Source of the DNA: CAURMH01 sp963525745
GTDB taxonomy: Bacteria; Pseudomonadota; Gammaproteobacteria; Enterobacterales; Pasteurellaceae
Assembly: GCA_963525745.1 (NCBI GenBank)
Contig: CAURMH010000028.1
Location: 1 to 21,003 of the forward strand
Direction of reading: 5' to 3'
Length of the DNA stretch: 21,003 bases
The translations under genes and the position numbers were made by a program. The stretch's first letter is position 1. Every line of letters starts with the position of its first letter. Under the pieces are notes generated by a model that was not told the DNA's origin, did not search any database, and saw nothing but the letters and a program-made list of their open reading frames with translations. Below, piece by piece: positions 13,371 through 20,675 of the stretch.

Positions 13371-16300
13371 CTAAAATTCAAATCTGTATAGAAGATCGAA
13401 AACCTGATTCGTTCCCGAAATGGATTGAAAGTAAAGTCGTGGCATTAAACGATAACGCAGGGTGATTTCCGCTAATCCATCGAATAGGCCGACACCGTAT
13501 TTGACTTGTAGGCGGTTGGTAATATTGCCGCTGACCACAACTTTGGAGCTTTCCCCCACCCCCGCAGTACCTAAATTTAAATCCTGAATACCGAACGCTT
13601 CGCCGATACCGCCGACTAATTTACCGCTTTTGGATAACCCGAGGCCTAATAAGGCGGCGCCAATCGATCCGCTGGAACCCGCTTCGCCACTGTTTTCTAA
13701 CGAGCGTCCGGTTAACAAATAAGAAAGTGCCTGATCTTGCGGCATCGCCGGCTCAGTAAATACTTTGACATCCGGGCTATCGGCAATACCGAGCACTTTT
13801 ATGCCGGCGGTAACTTTACTATCTTCCATCGCTTGTGGATTGCGAACGGCGGTAATATTTAACATTGGCTGAGAAGGCAAGCCGGAAAAACTGATTTGCC
13901 CTTTTCGGATAAGTAAATCCTGGCCGAAAGAAGCATAACGGCCTTTTTCCAAATTAATTTGGCCGAATAAGCCGAGGCTTCCCTTATCTTGTTTAATCGC
14001 CAATAAACCGTTTAAGTAGGTTTTCAAACCATAAGCATCTAAGGACACATCTTCCCCGATATTGATTTTTAAATCCGCATTAATCGGCACGCCCGATTTT
14101 GTTGCGGCGGCAAATCGACGATTAATTAATTCTTCTTTACTTTTATTTGGTCCGTTTAAAATCACTTCGTCTTCACTGACCGGCTCCGCGCTATCGGGTA
14201 AGGATTCAATCGCAATACGCGCCCAAGGAATCTCCACGTTACCGAACAATTCCATCTGTTTCGGTGTTGCTTTCACGGTCACATTCGGACTGATTTTTAG
14301 TTTCGCTACGTTCGGAATGTCAAGATGAAACTGATTCGCTTCCGCCCGCACTTCCGTCGTCCAATCGGCTAAATTAGTCCAATTCGCACGCCCTTCCAAA
14401 TGTAACTGACTATCCGTCGTTTCAATATTTCCGTGTAATGTGGAAGTGGTACCGGAAAATCGAACATCAATGTTGCCATTCGTAATTTCAGCCGGCGCAC
14501 TTCTCAATTTAGAACGAAGATGATTGATTTCAAAACGACCGCTTAACGTCGGCTTCTCCAGACTCCCGCCGAATGTCAGCGCCGATTCGATATTGCCGTT
14601 GACGGCTTCGTCATAAGCCAATAATTGATTTATTAACGATAAATTCAAGCCGGCGATAGACAGATTTCCGTTTAATAAGCGCGTTTTGGCCAAATCTTTG
14701 ACATTAATATCGGCATTAATCCGCCCTTGATTTTGAATATGTAAATCCGATTTTAGCGCTAAATTATTATTTTGCACTTCCGCATTTAAAGATAACGTGG
14801 GAATCGTTAGGGCAAACGTACGGTAATCCAACTTGTGTGCGACGCCAAGATTTGCCCCTTGCACATCCATACTAAGCTGCAATGGCTTATCCGTAAACCA
14901 AGCGACTTTCCCCACGCTTTGCAACCGCCCCTGCAAAGTTTCCCGTTCAATCAGTTTATTAACAAGCGCTAAATCAATTTTCTTAATTTCAAACGGGATT
15001 TCGCCGTTTAAACCGACTTTAAAGCGTTGCGGAAAACAAACGTCAATATCGTTATTTTGCCAACAATGAGCATTAATTGTCGCAAGCGTTTGCGTGTCGT
15101 CATAATTCGCCATAAGAGGTTGGTTCGTTTTAAATTCACCGAGTAAGGACGCAATGTGAACGTCGTTAATACTGCCTTGCCATTGCATCAAAGTGCGGTC
15201 AAATTTGCCGGAGATTTTAAAATTAGGTGCAACCGGTGTTCCCCGCGATTGTAAGGTGAGTTGGTGATTTGTTTCGTTCCCGAATGCCTTTATTTTCAAA
15301 TCGGAAAGGGCGACATCTTCGCCGTATTGAAGTCGTTCGACGCTAAAGGAAATATCGCCGGCGAGCAAATTTTGCGCGTCAATATCTCCCTTCGCCGAAG
15401 CATTATTGAGATTTAAGGTGTGAAAATGCAATTTAGGCGAAAACAGTTCTAACCGAATAAGTGGCGTTGTCATTGGGCCGGAAATGTTACCCGCGCCACT
15501 GAGTGCGCCCGATAAATCGTCCCATAATCCGGTTAAGTGCGGCGCATTAATGTCGAATTTAAAATTTGAGTGATCGCCTAGCCGACCTTGCGCGCTTGCT
15601 TTATTTTCGCCGTAAGTTAGTGTTAACGCCGGAATATTTAGCTGCCCATGATTTAAAAAGAAGCTACCGTTCAGACTAAACGGTCGTTGAGACAATGTAC
15701 CGTTTAACGCCAACTGCGGAATATTAATCTCTTCTGCCGTTTCATTAATCAAACCTTGCGAATGCAGCGTTCCGGACAGGATAGCGGGCATTTCGGGGAG
15801 ATAAGGCCGAATATTCATGTTGTTTAGCGTCGCTTCACTTTGCCATTGCAAACCGTCTTTCCAACGGATAAAACCGGTTAATTCGATGAATCCATTTAGG
15901 GCGCTCAATTTAGCCTGTTCTGCCGAAATTTCGTACAGCTTTCCTCGTCCGACAACGTTGATTTTGGTTTTAGGAATATGATTAAGCCCCTCCACATTGC
16001 CGTTTAAATTCAACTGATAATCCGGCAAAGTTCCCGTCAATTGCGCATTAAGGCCGGCTATTTTTAACGGTGTCGTTCCTTCGGCAAAGGAAAATTCACC
16101 TTGCGAGACAGCCAATTGTAAATTAAAAGGCGTTTTCTCACGGTTTAATTCCACTTTTCCGACAAGCTGAGCGGCCAATCCGCCCTGAGTATTCAGCGTC
16201 AACAATGTGGTATTTTTTAGCGCCCCACTCGCCTTAAAATGAATTTGCGTGGAAGGAAATAAGGTTTTATCGGCAGATTTTATTTCATTAATATTCGCAT

Positions 16301-17258
16301 TAAGTTGAATATCTAATGGAAAGTCGTCGTTTAGATGTACGACGCCCTGCGCCTTTAAATTCAAAACGGAGCTGTTCAACGCCAATTGCTGCAATTGAAT
16401 CCGGCGGTCATCCATATCGGCGCTTACCAGCGCGGTCGGCATGCTAATTTGTTGTACTTCGGCACCTGCACGATCAATTTGTCGATATTGCCAGTTTTTC
16501 CCTTCAATTGATTGAAGATGAAGCGCAAAAGGCAATTGAACACCGTCAAGATTCAATAACGGCGGCGTTAATTGTCGCTCAAGTTCATCCCAATCTACAG
16601 GCGCCGGCGCTTTCGTCGGTTCAATCTCCGTTATTTGTTGAACCGTCACAACGCCTTCTTCCAGCAGCGTTGGCGCCAATGTTAATCCCGATTCATTGTT
16701 TAAACTGACCGCACTTTGAAGGGTTTTCAACGTAAATTGGGTTTCGTCAATTTTCAAAGCGAAATCGCGTAGCGTAATATTTTGCACATCCAACCCGAAA
16801 GGCAAGGCGATGCGTTGCATCGGGGTATTATTTGGACGTTTATCTGCGCTCGACGGCGTTAATGAAGCAGTAATTAAGGTAATATCGGGTTGTTCGAGCG
16901 TGAGGTCATTAACGCAAATTTCGGCATTCCATAAACATGCCAAATTTATCTGTAAACGCGTTTTCGCCACATTAACGGCAAGACCGTCGGCTTGATATGC
17001 CACATCGTTTAACTCAAGCCCGTCCTGTAAACCGCCGTTAATTTGTCCGATTTGAAGCCCGGATGAAAATTGATCAATAAGACGAATTAAGCCGCGCTGA
17101 CCGGCCGGAAAAGATAAACTGCCCGCTAAACTTAAAATAAGGCAAAAAACGACCGCACTTCCAAGGCAACATAACTTTTTAAAAAGACGTTTCTTCACAT
17201 TGGTTTGGGAACGCATTGACGGGGTTTCGCTCGCTTGATTTTCGTTCTGTGATTTCAT
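13371..17258 (-). CDS. tamB: Translocation and assembly module subunit TamB
   Basis: 1295 residues (E. coli 1259). Inner-membrane-anchored periplasm-spanning AsmA-like protein that works with TamA in outer-membrane protein assembly and anterograde phospholipid transport. Seen: one N-terminal membrane anchor (about residues 30-52, KLCCLGSAVVFCLILSLAG), a very long repetitive beta-rich region typical of a lipid-carrying groove, and the conserved C-terminal DUF490 region ending YRFEF, which docks to TamA. Starts 9 bases after the tamA stop, with AGGGGA before ATG. The reading frame is complete. Three uptake signals lie within it, one in the codons of the membrane anchor. Confidence 0.96.
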   Translation of the reverse strand: MKSQNENQASETPSMRSQTNVKKRLFKKLCCLGSAVVFCLILSLAGSLSFPAGQRGLIRLIDQFSSGLQIGQINGGLQDGLELNDVAYQADGLAVNVAKTRLQINLACLWNAEICVNDLTLEQPDITLITASLTPSSADKRPNNTPMQRIALPFGLDVQNITLRDFALKIDETQFTLKTLQSAVSLNNESGLTLAPTLLEEGVVTVQQITEIEPTKAPAPVDWDELERQLTPPLLNLDGVQLPFALHLQSIEGKNWQYRQIDRAGAEVQQISMPTALVSADMDDRRIQLQQLALNSSVLNLKAQGVVHLNDDFPLDIQLNANINEIKSADKTLFPSTQIHFKASGALKNTTLLTLNTQGGLAAQLVGKVELNREKTPFNLQLAVSQGEFSFAEGTTPLKIAGLNAQLTGTLPDYQLNLNGNVEGLNHIPKTKINVVGRGKLYEISAEQAKLSALNGFIELTGFIRWKDGLQWQSEATLNNMNIRPYLPEMPAILSGTLHSQGLINETAEEINIPQLALNGTLSQRPFSLNGSFFLNHGQLNIPALTLTYGENKASAQGRLGDHSNFKFDINAPHLTGLWDDLSGALSGAGNISGPMTTPLIRLELFSPKLHFHTLNLNNASAKGDIDAQNLLAGDISFSVERLQYGEDVALSDLKIKAFGNETNHQLTLQSRGTPVAPNFKISGKFDRTLMQWQGSINDVHIASLLGEFKTNQPLMANYDDTQTLATINAHCWQNNDIDVCFPQRFKVGLNGEIPFEIKKIDLALVNKLIERETLQGRLQSVGKVAWFTDKPLQLSMDVQGANLGVAHKLDYRTFALTIPTLSLNAEVQNNNLALKSDLHIQNQGRINADINVKDLAKTRLLNGNLSIAGLNLSLINQLLAYDEAVNGNIESALTFGGSLEKPTLSGRFEINHLRSKLRSAPAEITNGNIDVRFSGTTSTLHGNIETTDSQLHLEGRANWTNLADWTTEVRAEANQFHLDIPNVAKLKISPNVTVKATPKQMELFGNVEIPWARIAIESLPDSAEPVSEDEVILNGPNKSKEELINRRFAAATKSGVPINADLKINIGEDVSLDAYGLKTYLNGLLAIKQDKGSLGLFGQINLEKGRYASFGQDLLIRKGQISFSGLPSQPMLNITAVRNPQAMEDSKVTAGIKVLGIADSPDVKVFTEPAMPQDQALSYLLTGRSLENSGEAGSSGSIGAALLGLGLSKSGKLVGGIGEAFGIQDLNLGTAGVGESSKVVVSGNITNRLQVKYGVGLFDGLAEITLRYRLMPRLYFQSISGTNQVFDLLYRFEF
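15191..15199 (+). repeat. DNA uptake signal sequence (perfect), inside tamB
   Basis: AAGTGCGGT; on the tamB coding strand it reads D-R-T-L, the same frame use as in rimO. Confidence 0.9.
16708..16716 (-). repeat. DNA uptake signal sequence (perfect), inside tamB
   Basis: ACCGCACTT; it reads Q-S-A-V-S in frame. Confidence 0.9.
17152..17160 (-). repeat. DNA uptake signal sequence (perfect), inside the tamB membrane-anchor codons
   Basis: ACCGCACTT; it reads G-S-A-V-V within the N-terminal membrane segment. Confidence 0.9.
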
Positions 17259-17267
17259 GACATTCCC

Positions 17268-19004
17268 CTAAATTTCTGCGCCTAACCCAATATAAAACTG
17301 GATATTTTTGCTGTTATCCGGATCATGAATCGGCGTGGCAATATCAAATTTTATTGCGCCGACCGGCGACGCCCAGCGAACACCGACACCGCTGCCGTAG
17401 CGAATTTCCCGTCGGCTAAAAGAATTTGCTGCTAAACCGGCGTCAACAAAGGTTGCCGCCCACCAATTCGGATAAACCTGATACTGATATTCTAATGAAG
17501 CCGCCGCTAAACGCGAAGCGCCGATTAATTTTCCTTCATGATTTTTCGGTGAGATTTTTTTATAGCCATAACCGCGCACACTTCGGTCACCGCCTGCAAA
17601 AAAGCGTAATGCCGGTGGAATTTTATTAATATCTTTTGTGTTTAAATAGCCAAGTTCGGCGCGGGTAACAATTCGATGATTATCACGAAAAGTCCGAATC
17701 CAAGCGGTAGAGGCCTGAATTTTAAAGAAGTCAACATCCGACGCCCAGAATTTTCGACCTAAATCAACCGTGATTTTCTGCGTATCTCCCCAAATCGGAA
17801 AGAGGCCGCCGCGCAAACGGGAACGAGTTAGACCGACGGTAGGATAAACCAATAAAGTATGGTCGGTGACATCCGCCTGTGTGAAACGATCATAACGAAC
17901 GCGCAAACCGCCGAAATATTGCCAGCCTTGACGATTATTCCAATAACGTAATGCGGCAAAGGTTAATGCGCTGGTTTTCGTGTCGTTATCGTCCTCGCTT
18001 TCCCATCCGCCGGAAAATTCATAGTAATAATTCAGCGGATTTTTCAATAATGGCATTTTATATGTCGCTTCAATGGTTTGTTTCGGGCCGGACAGATACA
18101 TATTCGTTCTGAAACTGTGACCGCGACTGTTTATCCAGGGTTTTCGCCATCCGATTTGTAGATGCGGCCCAGTGTCGGTGGCAAAACCGACGCCCAATTC
18201 CATGGCATTTTTTTTGCGCGGATAAAGAAGCAGATCGACATCGACCGTTTTGTTCTCCGCATTGACCTGAGGCTGCAACAAAACGGAACTAAACCAGTTG
18301 GTTGAAGAAAAATCATTGGTCAATTCGGATAAGTCCGCGATGGAATAAGGTTCTCCTTCGTGAATATTAAGCATATTATGCAAATAATCCGAACGAATTT
18401 GTGCATGACTGAAAGAAATATGACCATAGTGATAACGCTGTCCGCTGTCAAATAAGATACGCCACCAAGCCTCGTGTGTTTGCGGGCTGATTTCCAATCG
18501 TGCGACTTGAAATTCACCGTCAAAATAGCCGCGACTGAGGGCTAATTTGGCAAGCGCATTTTTATAGTCATCATACTTTTGATGCTCAACCAGTTCGCCT
18601 TGTTTAGGCAATTGATTCCGTAAGGAAGAAAACGCGTCATCCTCGCGGGCGGCGCCTTCAATAGCGATTTCTGTCCCCGCGATTTTAGTCGGTTCGCCGG
18701 GTTTAACATGAGCGATAAGCAGCGGAAGCGCGCCGGCGCGCGGTTTTAATTCAAAACTGACCGACGATTCGTAATAACCGAAAACACGCAAGCCACGATC
18801 CACCGCTTTTCTCACCAACGCCTGATAGCGCTCGGAGCCGTCCATTTCCTCTTTATCGATTAATTCGACATTCAAACGCGTATTTTGAATCGCGCGATAC
18901 CCCCGAATCCCCTGAATTTCAATATCAACCGTTTGCACAGCCAAAGCAAAACAGCAATAGAAACCCAAAAAAAGTGCGGTTGTTTTTCGAAGAATTTTTT
19001 TCAT
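17268..19004 (-). CDS. tamA: Translocation and assembly module subunit TamA (Omp85 family)
   Basis: Outer-membrane partner of TamB. From ATG 19004 the product is 578 residues, as in E. coli (577). Seen: signal peptide KKILRKTTALFLGFYCCFALA with likely cleavage after Ala22, three POTRA-like repeats (about 25-260), then a 16-strand barrel including the Omp85 signature around GGDRSVRGYGY and the terminal strand IQFYIGLGAEI. The reading frame runs 23 codons further upstream to 19073, but that extension would bury the signal peptide, so I reject it. First gene of the tam-ppx-yqaBA operon. Confidence 0.95.
   Translation of the reverse strand: MKKILRKTTALFLGFYCCFALAVQTVDIEIQGIRGYRAIQNTRLNVELIDKEEMDGSERYQALVRKAVDRGLRVFGYYESSVSFELKPRAGALPLLIAHVKPGEPTKIAGTEIAIEGAAREDDAFSSLRNQLPKQGELVEHQKYDDYKNALAKLALSRGYFDGEFQVARLEISPQTHEAWWRILFDSGQRYHYGHISFSHAQIRSDYLHNMLNIHEGEPYSIADLSELTNDFSSTNWFSSVLLQPQVNAENKTVDVDLLLYPRKKNAMELGVGFATDTGPHLQIGWRKPWINSRGHSFRTNMYLSGPKQTIEATYKMPLLKNPLNYYYEFSGGWESEDDNDTKTSALTFAALRYWNNRQGWQYFGGLRVRYDRFTQADVTDHTLLVYPTVGLTRSRLRGGLFPIWGDTQKITVDLGRKFWASDVDFFKIQASTAWIRTFRDNHRIVTRAELGYLNTKDINKIPPALRFFAGGDRSVRGYGYKKISPKNHEGKLIGASRLAAASLEYQYQVYPNWWAATFVDAGLAANSFSRREIRYGSGVGVRWASPVGAIKFDIATPIHDPDNSKNIQFYIGLGAEI
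18972..18980 (+). repeat. DNA uptake signal sequence (perfect), inside the tamA signal-peptide codons
   Basis: AAGTGCGGT; on the coding strand it reads T-T-A-L in the signal-peptide core. Confidence 0.9.
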
Positions 19005-19103
19005 CACCCGGTTAAACAAGAAATTTCCCAAATCAGATTGCCTTAGTTTACCGATAAATTCACCGCAAATCATGCTTTTTTACAATGGAATTCGGTTTTT
19101 TTA

Positions 19104-19132
19104 AGTATATGACGTTCGGCATCGATATTGAA
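19104..19132 (-). promoter_or_regulatory. Possible promoter of the tamA operon
   Basis: On the minus strand: -10 TATACT (19104-19109), 17-bp spacer, weak -35 TTCAAT (19127-19132). It would give a leader of about 90 nt before tamA. Only the -10 is convincing. Confidence 0.38.
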
Positions 19133-19180
19133 TAACGAATGAATTATTTTTGTGTCGCAACTCGTTATATTTCTTATTTT

Positions 19181-19510
19181 TCAATGTGATGTTTTGGAAA
19201 ATAAATTAATAACCAACACACCGGCAATAATTAATGCAATGCCGAGAAGCCCTGGACCATCAATTTTTTGATCAAATAGGAAATAAGCAACAATTGCCGT
19301 TAATACAATGCCGACACCCGACCAAATAGCATAAACCAAACCGACGGAAAGTGTACGAAAAACGATGGAAACGCAGTAAAAAGAAAAGCCGTACAGCACC
19401 AGCGCAAAAACGGTAGGTATTAATCTTGTGAAACCATCGCTTACTTTTAATAAGTTTGTCGCAATAATTTCCAAACCAATTGAAATAGAAAGTAAAATCC
19501 ATGGAGTCAT
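19181..19510 (-). CDS. emrE: Small multidrug resistance (SMR) exporter, EmrE-like
   Basis: 109 residues, four membrane helices, dual-topology dimer that exchanges protons for quaternary cations or related compounds. Seen: the essential Glu14 in IGLEIIATNLLK, the substrate-site pair Tyr60 and Trp63 in YAIWSGVG, Tyr40, and GVLVINLFSK at the end. All align one-to-one with E. coli EmrE, and the numbering is unchanged. EmrE Tyr4 is Trp here. The WSGVG motif favours the drug-exporting Qac/EmrE branch over the guanidinium exporter Gdx, but I would not name a substrate. AAGGA precedes ATG 19510. A -10-like TATAAT (minus strand, 19541-19546) lies upstream without a clear -35. Confidence 0.9.
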   Translation of the reverse strand: MTPWILLSISIGLEIIATNLLKVSDGFTRLIPTVFALVLYGFSFYCVSIVFRTLSVGLVYAIWSGVGIVLTAIVAYFLFDQKIDGPGLLGIALIIAGVLVINLFSKTSH

Positions 19511-19582
19511 TATTTTTCCTTGTTTTGTGTTGTAAATTTCATTATAACTGACCGCACGTTAAGTTCCGAGAAATAAAAATGT

Positions 19583-19600
19583 AATATGAATTTTCATATT
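19583..19600. promoter_or_regulatory. 18-bp palindrome between divergent genes
   Basis: AATATGAA-TT-TTCATATT, perfect. It lies upstream of the -10-like TATAAT of the SMR gene and about 90 bases upstream of the promoter of the two-gene unit. Candidate operator; regulator unknown. Confidence 0.45.
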
Positions 19601-19665
19601 GCATTGATTTATAGAGTATTAAGCTAATATGGGATATACAGAAAGTATAAAAAAATAACCTTTTT

Positions 19666-19706
19666 AAACAAAGTATACTTTGTTTGGTATTGACATACCA
19701 AACAAA
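19666..19706. promoter_or_regulatory. Nested double palindrome operator
   Basis: AAACAAAGTATACTTTGTTT (19666-19685) is a perfect 20-bp palindrome. Its right arm is reused as the left arm of a second, perfect inverted repeat with 12-bp arms (19679-19690 and 19695-19706) around TGAC. The element AAACAAA/TTTGTTT thus appears three times, alternating in orientation. The second repeat covers a perfect -35 box, so a bound dimer or tetramer would block the promoter. This is the strongest operator-like structure in the window. Confidence 0.7.
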
Positions 19707-19719
19707 CCCTCCTGTTAAT
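19690..19719 (+). promoter_or_regulatory. sigma-70 promoter of the two-gene unit
   Basis: -35 TTGACA (19690-19695, perfect), 18-bp spacer, -10 GTTAAT (19714-19719, 4 of 6). Predicted start near 19726, 15 bases before the start codon of the first gene. Confidence 0.6.
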
Positions 19720-19740
19720 TTTATTAAAAAAGGTGCTGTT

Positions 19741-19983
19741 ATGTCCCGACTTACTCAATATGAAATAACATTGTTAGAGCAACTCGATAAACAAATTGAT
19801 AAATCAGAAAACCAAGAATTACGTTATCAATTTTTAAGTTTAAAAATTAAATTAGTTAAGTATCTAAATCAACAAGAAATTAACTTACGCGCACTTGAAC
19901 TTGAAGAACGGAAATTAGATGAGGCATCAAGATCATATCGTCCTTATCGTACTCAAACCGATAGATCTACAAATTTATTTTAA
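19741..19983 (+). CDS. Hypothetical small charged helical protein
   Basis: 80 residues from ATG 19741, preceded by AAAGGTG at a good distance. I do not recognise it. Seen: no signal peptide or membrane segment; residues 1-60 are almost entirely heptad-compatible and charged (LTQYEITLLEQLDKQIDK, LRALELEERKLDEA), so a coiled-coil hairpin is likely; a short basic, Tyr/Arg/Thr-rich end (SRSYRPYRTQ) follows. The frame is open back to TTG 19684, but that would lie inside the operator and the -35 box. It is followed 12 bases later by a lipoprotein gene and is probably co-transcribed. It could be a DNA-binding or adaptor protein; no domain is evident. Confidence 0.65.
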   Translation: MSRLTQYEITLLEQLDKQIDKSENQELRYQFLSLKIKLVKYLNQQEINLRALELEERKLDEASRSYRPYRTQTDRSTNLF

Positions 19984-19995
19984 CAAGGGATAGAA

Positions 19996-20598
19996 ATGAT
20001 GAAATTGATTAAATGGGGGCTAATACCATTAGTATCATTAATGCTGATAGCTTGTTTTAATGACCCTAAAGCCCCAACAGTAGAAAATTATAAAGTAGCG
20101 TTACAAAAGATGTTAGATACCCAAGTTGGCACTTGTATCAATATAATAAACAATGTTTATGTTGGTCGTAGTGCAAGCTACGATTATGATATAGTTTATA
20201 GTCTTAATACGTCATGGGTTCCAGGAAATAGATCACTTGAAATTTTAAACACGTGGGTTAAAAGAGGCGTTCTGGAACTTAAATATTCAGAAGCCGGTGA
20301 TGAATATTCTACATACGGCTATAATTACACCGATAAGGCTAAGAAAGAATTCGATATATCTAAGGATAATAAGGTAATCTGTATGGGGAAAAGAGAGTTA
20401 GGCGATCTTCTTCAGGTATCGGAGCCCTTAGTTGATCAATTTGATGGTGAAACGTCCGTGGATATTGTTGCGACTTATCAAGTGACTAATGTGCCGGATT
20501 GGATAAATGAGATTGAAGACTTTAAAAGAACTAGACAAGGCAAATATAAGCTAATTTTAATGCATGATGGTTGGGTAGAAAAATCTCTGTTAAAGTAG
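19996..20598 (+). CDS. Hypothetical lipoprotein
   Basis: 200 residues. Seen: basic N-terminus MMKLIK, hydrophobic core, lipobox LIAC with lipidated Cys20, then an Asn at +3 and a soluble domain of about 175 residues with no membrane segment. Asp at +2 is not present, so sorting to the outer membrane is more likely than retention. The mature part has a DNA- or peptide-neutral, Tyr-rich composition and two Cys (45 in GTCINI and 129 in VICMGK) that could form a disulfide. I do not recognise the family. AAGGGA precedes tandem ATG codons at 19996 and 19999; either may be used. It ends 77 bases before an insertion sequence, which may have cut off anything further downstream. Confidence 0.75.
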   Translation: MMKLIKWGLIPLVSLMLIACFNDPKAPTVENYKVALQKMLDTQVGTCINIINNVYVGRSASYDYDIVYSLNTSWVPGNRSLEILNTWVKRGVLELKYSEAGDEYSTYGYNYTDKAKKEFDISKDNKVICMGKRELGDLLQVSEPLVDQFDGETSVDIVATYQVTNVPDWINEIEDFKRTRQGKYKLILMHDGWVEKSLLK

Positions 20599-20675
20599 TA
20601 TAAGTTATCGGGGAAAAAAAGCAAACCCTAAACACTTATATTATTAATAGTCATGAACAAAAGTGCGATTAAAAA

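Noticed and set aside
19005..19073. Upstream start for tamA adding 23 residues
   Set aside because: It would place a charged stretch before the signal peptide; the ATG at 19004 gives a normal signal peptide and family length.
19551..19559. Further uptake signals at 19551 (ACCGCACGT), 20661 (AAGTGCGAT) and 14348 (CCCGCACTT)
   Set aside because: Each has one mismatch to the 9-base core; left out of the count of perfect signals, though they may be decayed copies.
19684..19740. Upstream TTG start for the 80-residue protein
   Set aside because: This stretch contains the operator arm and the consensus -35 box, while ATG 19741 has a good ribosome site.
20599..20640. Terminator after the lipoprotein gene
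   Set aside because: TATAAGT (20599-20605) and ACTTATA (20634-20640) can pair, with GGG/CCC inside, but the loop is large and no T-run follows.
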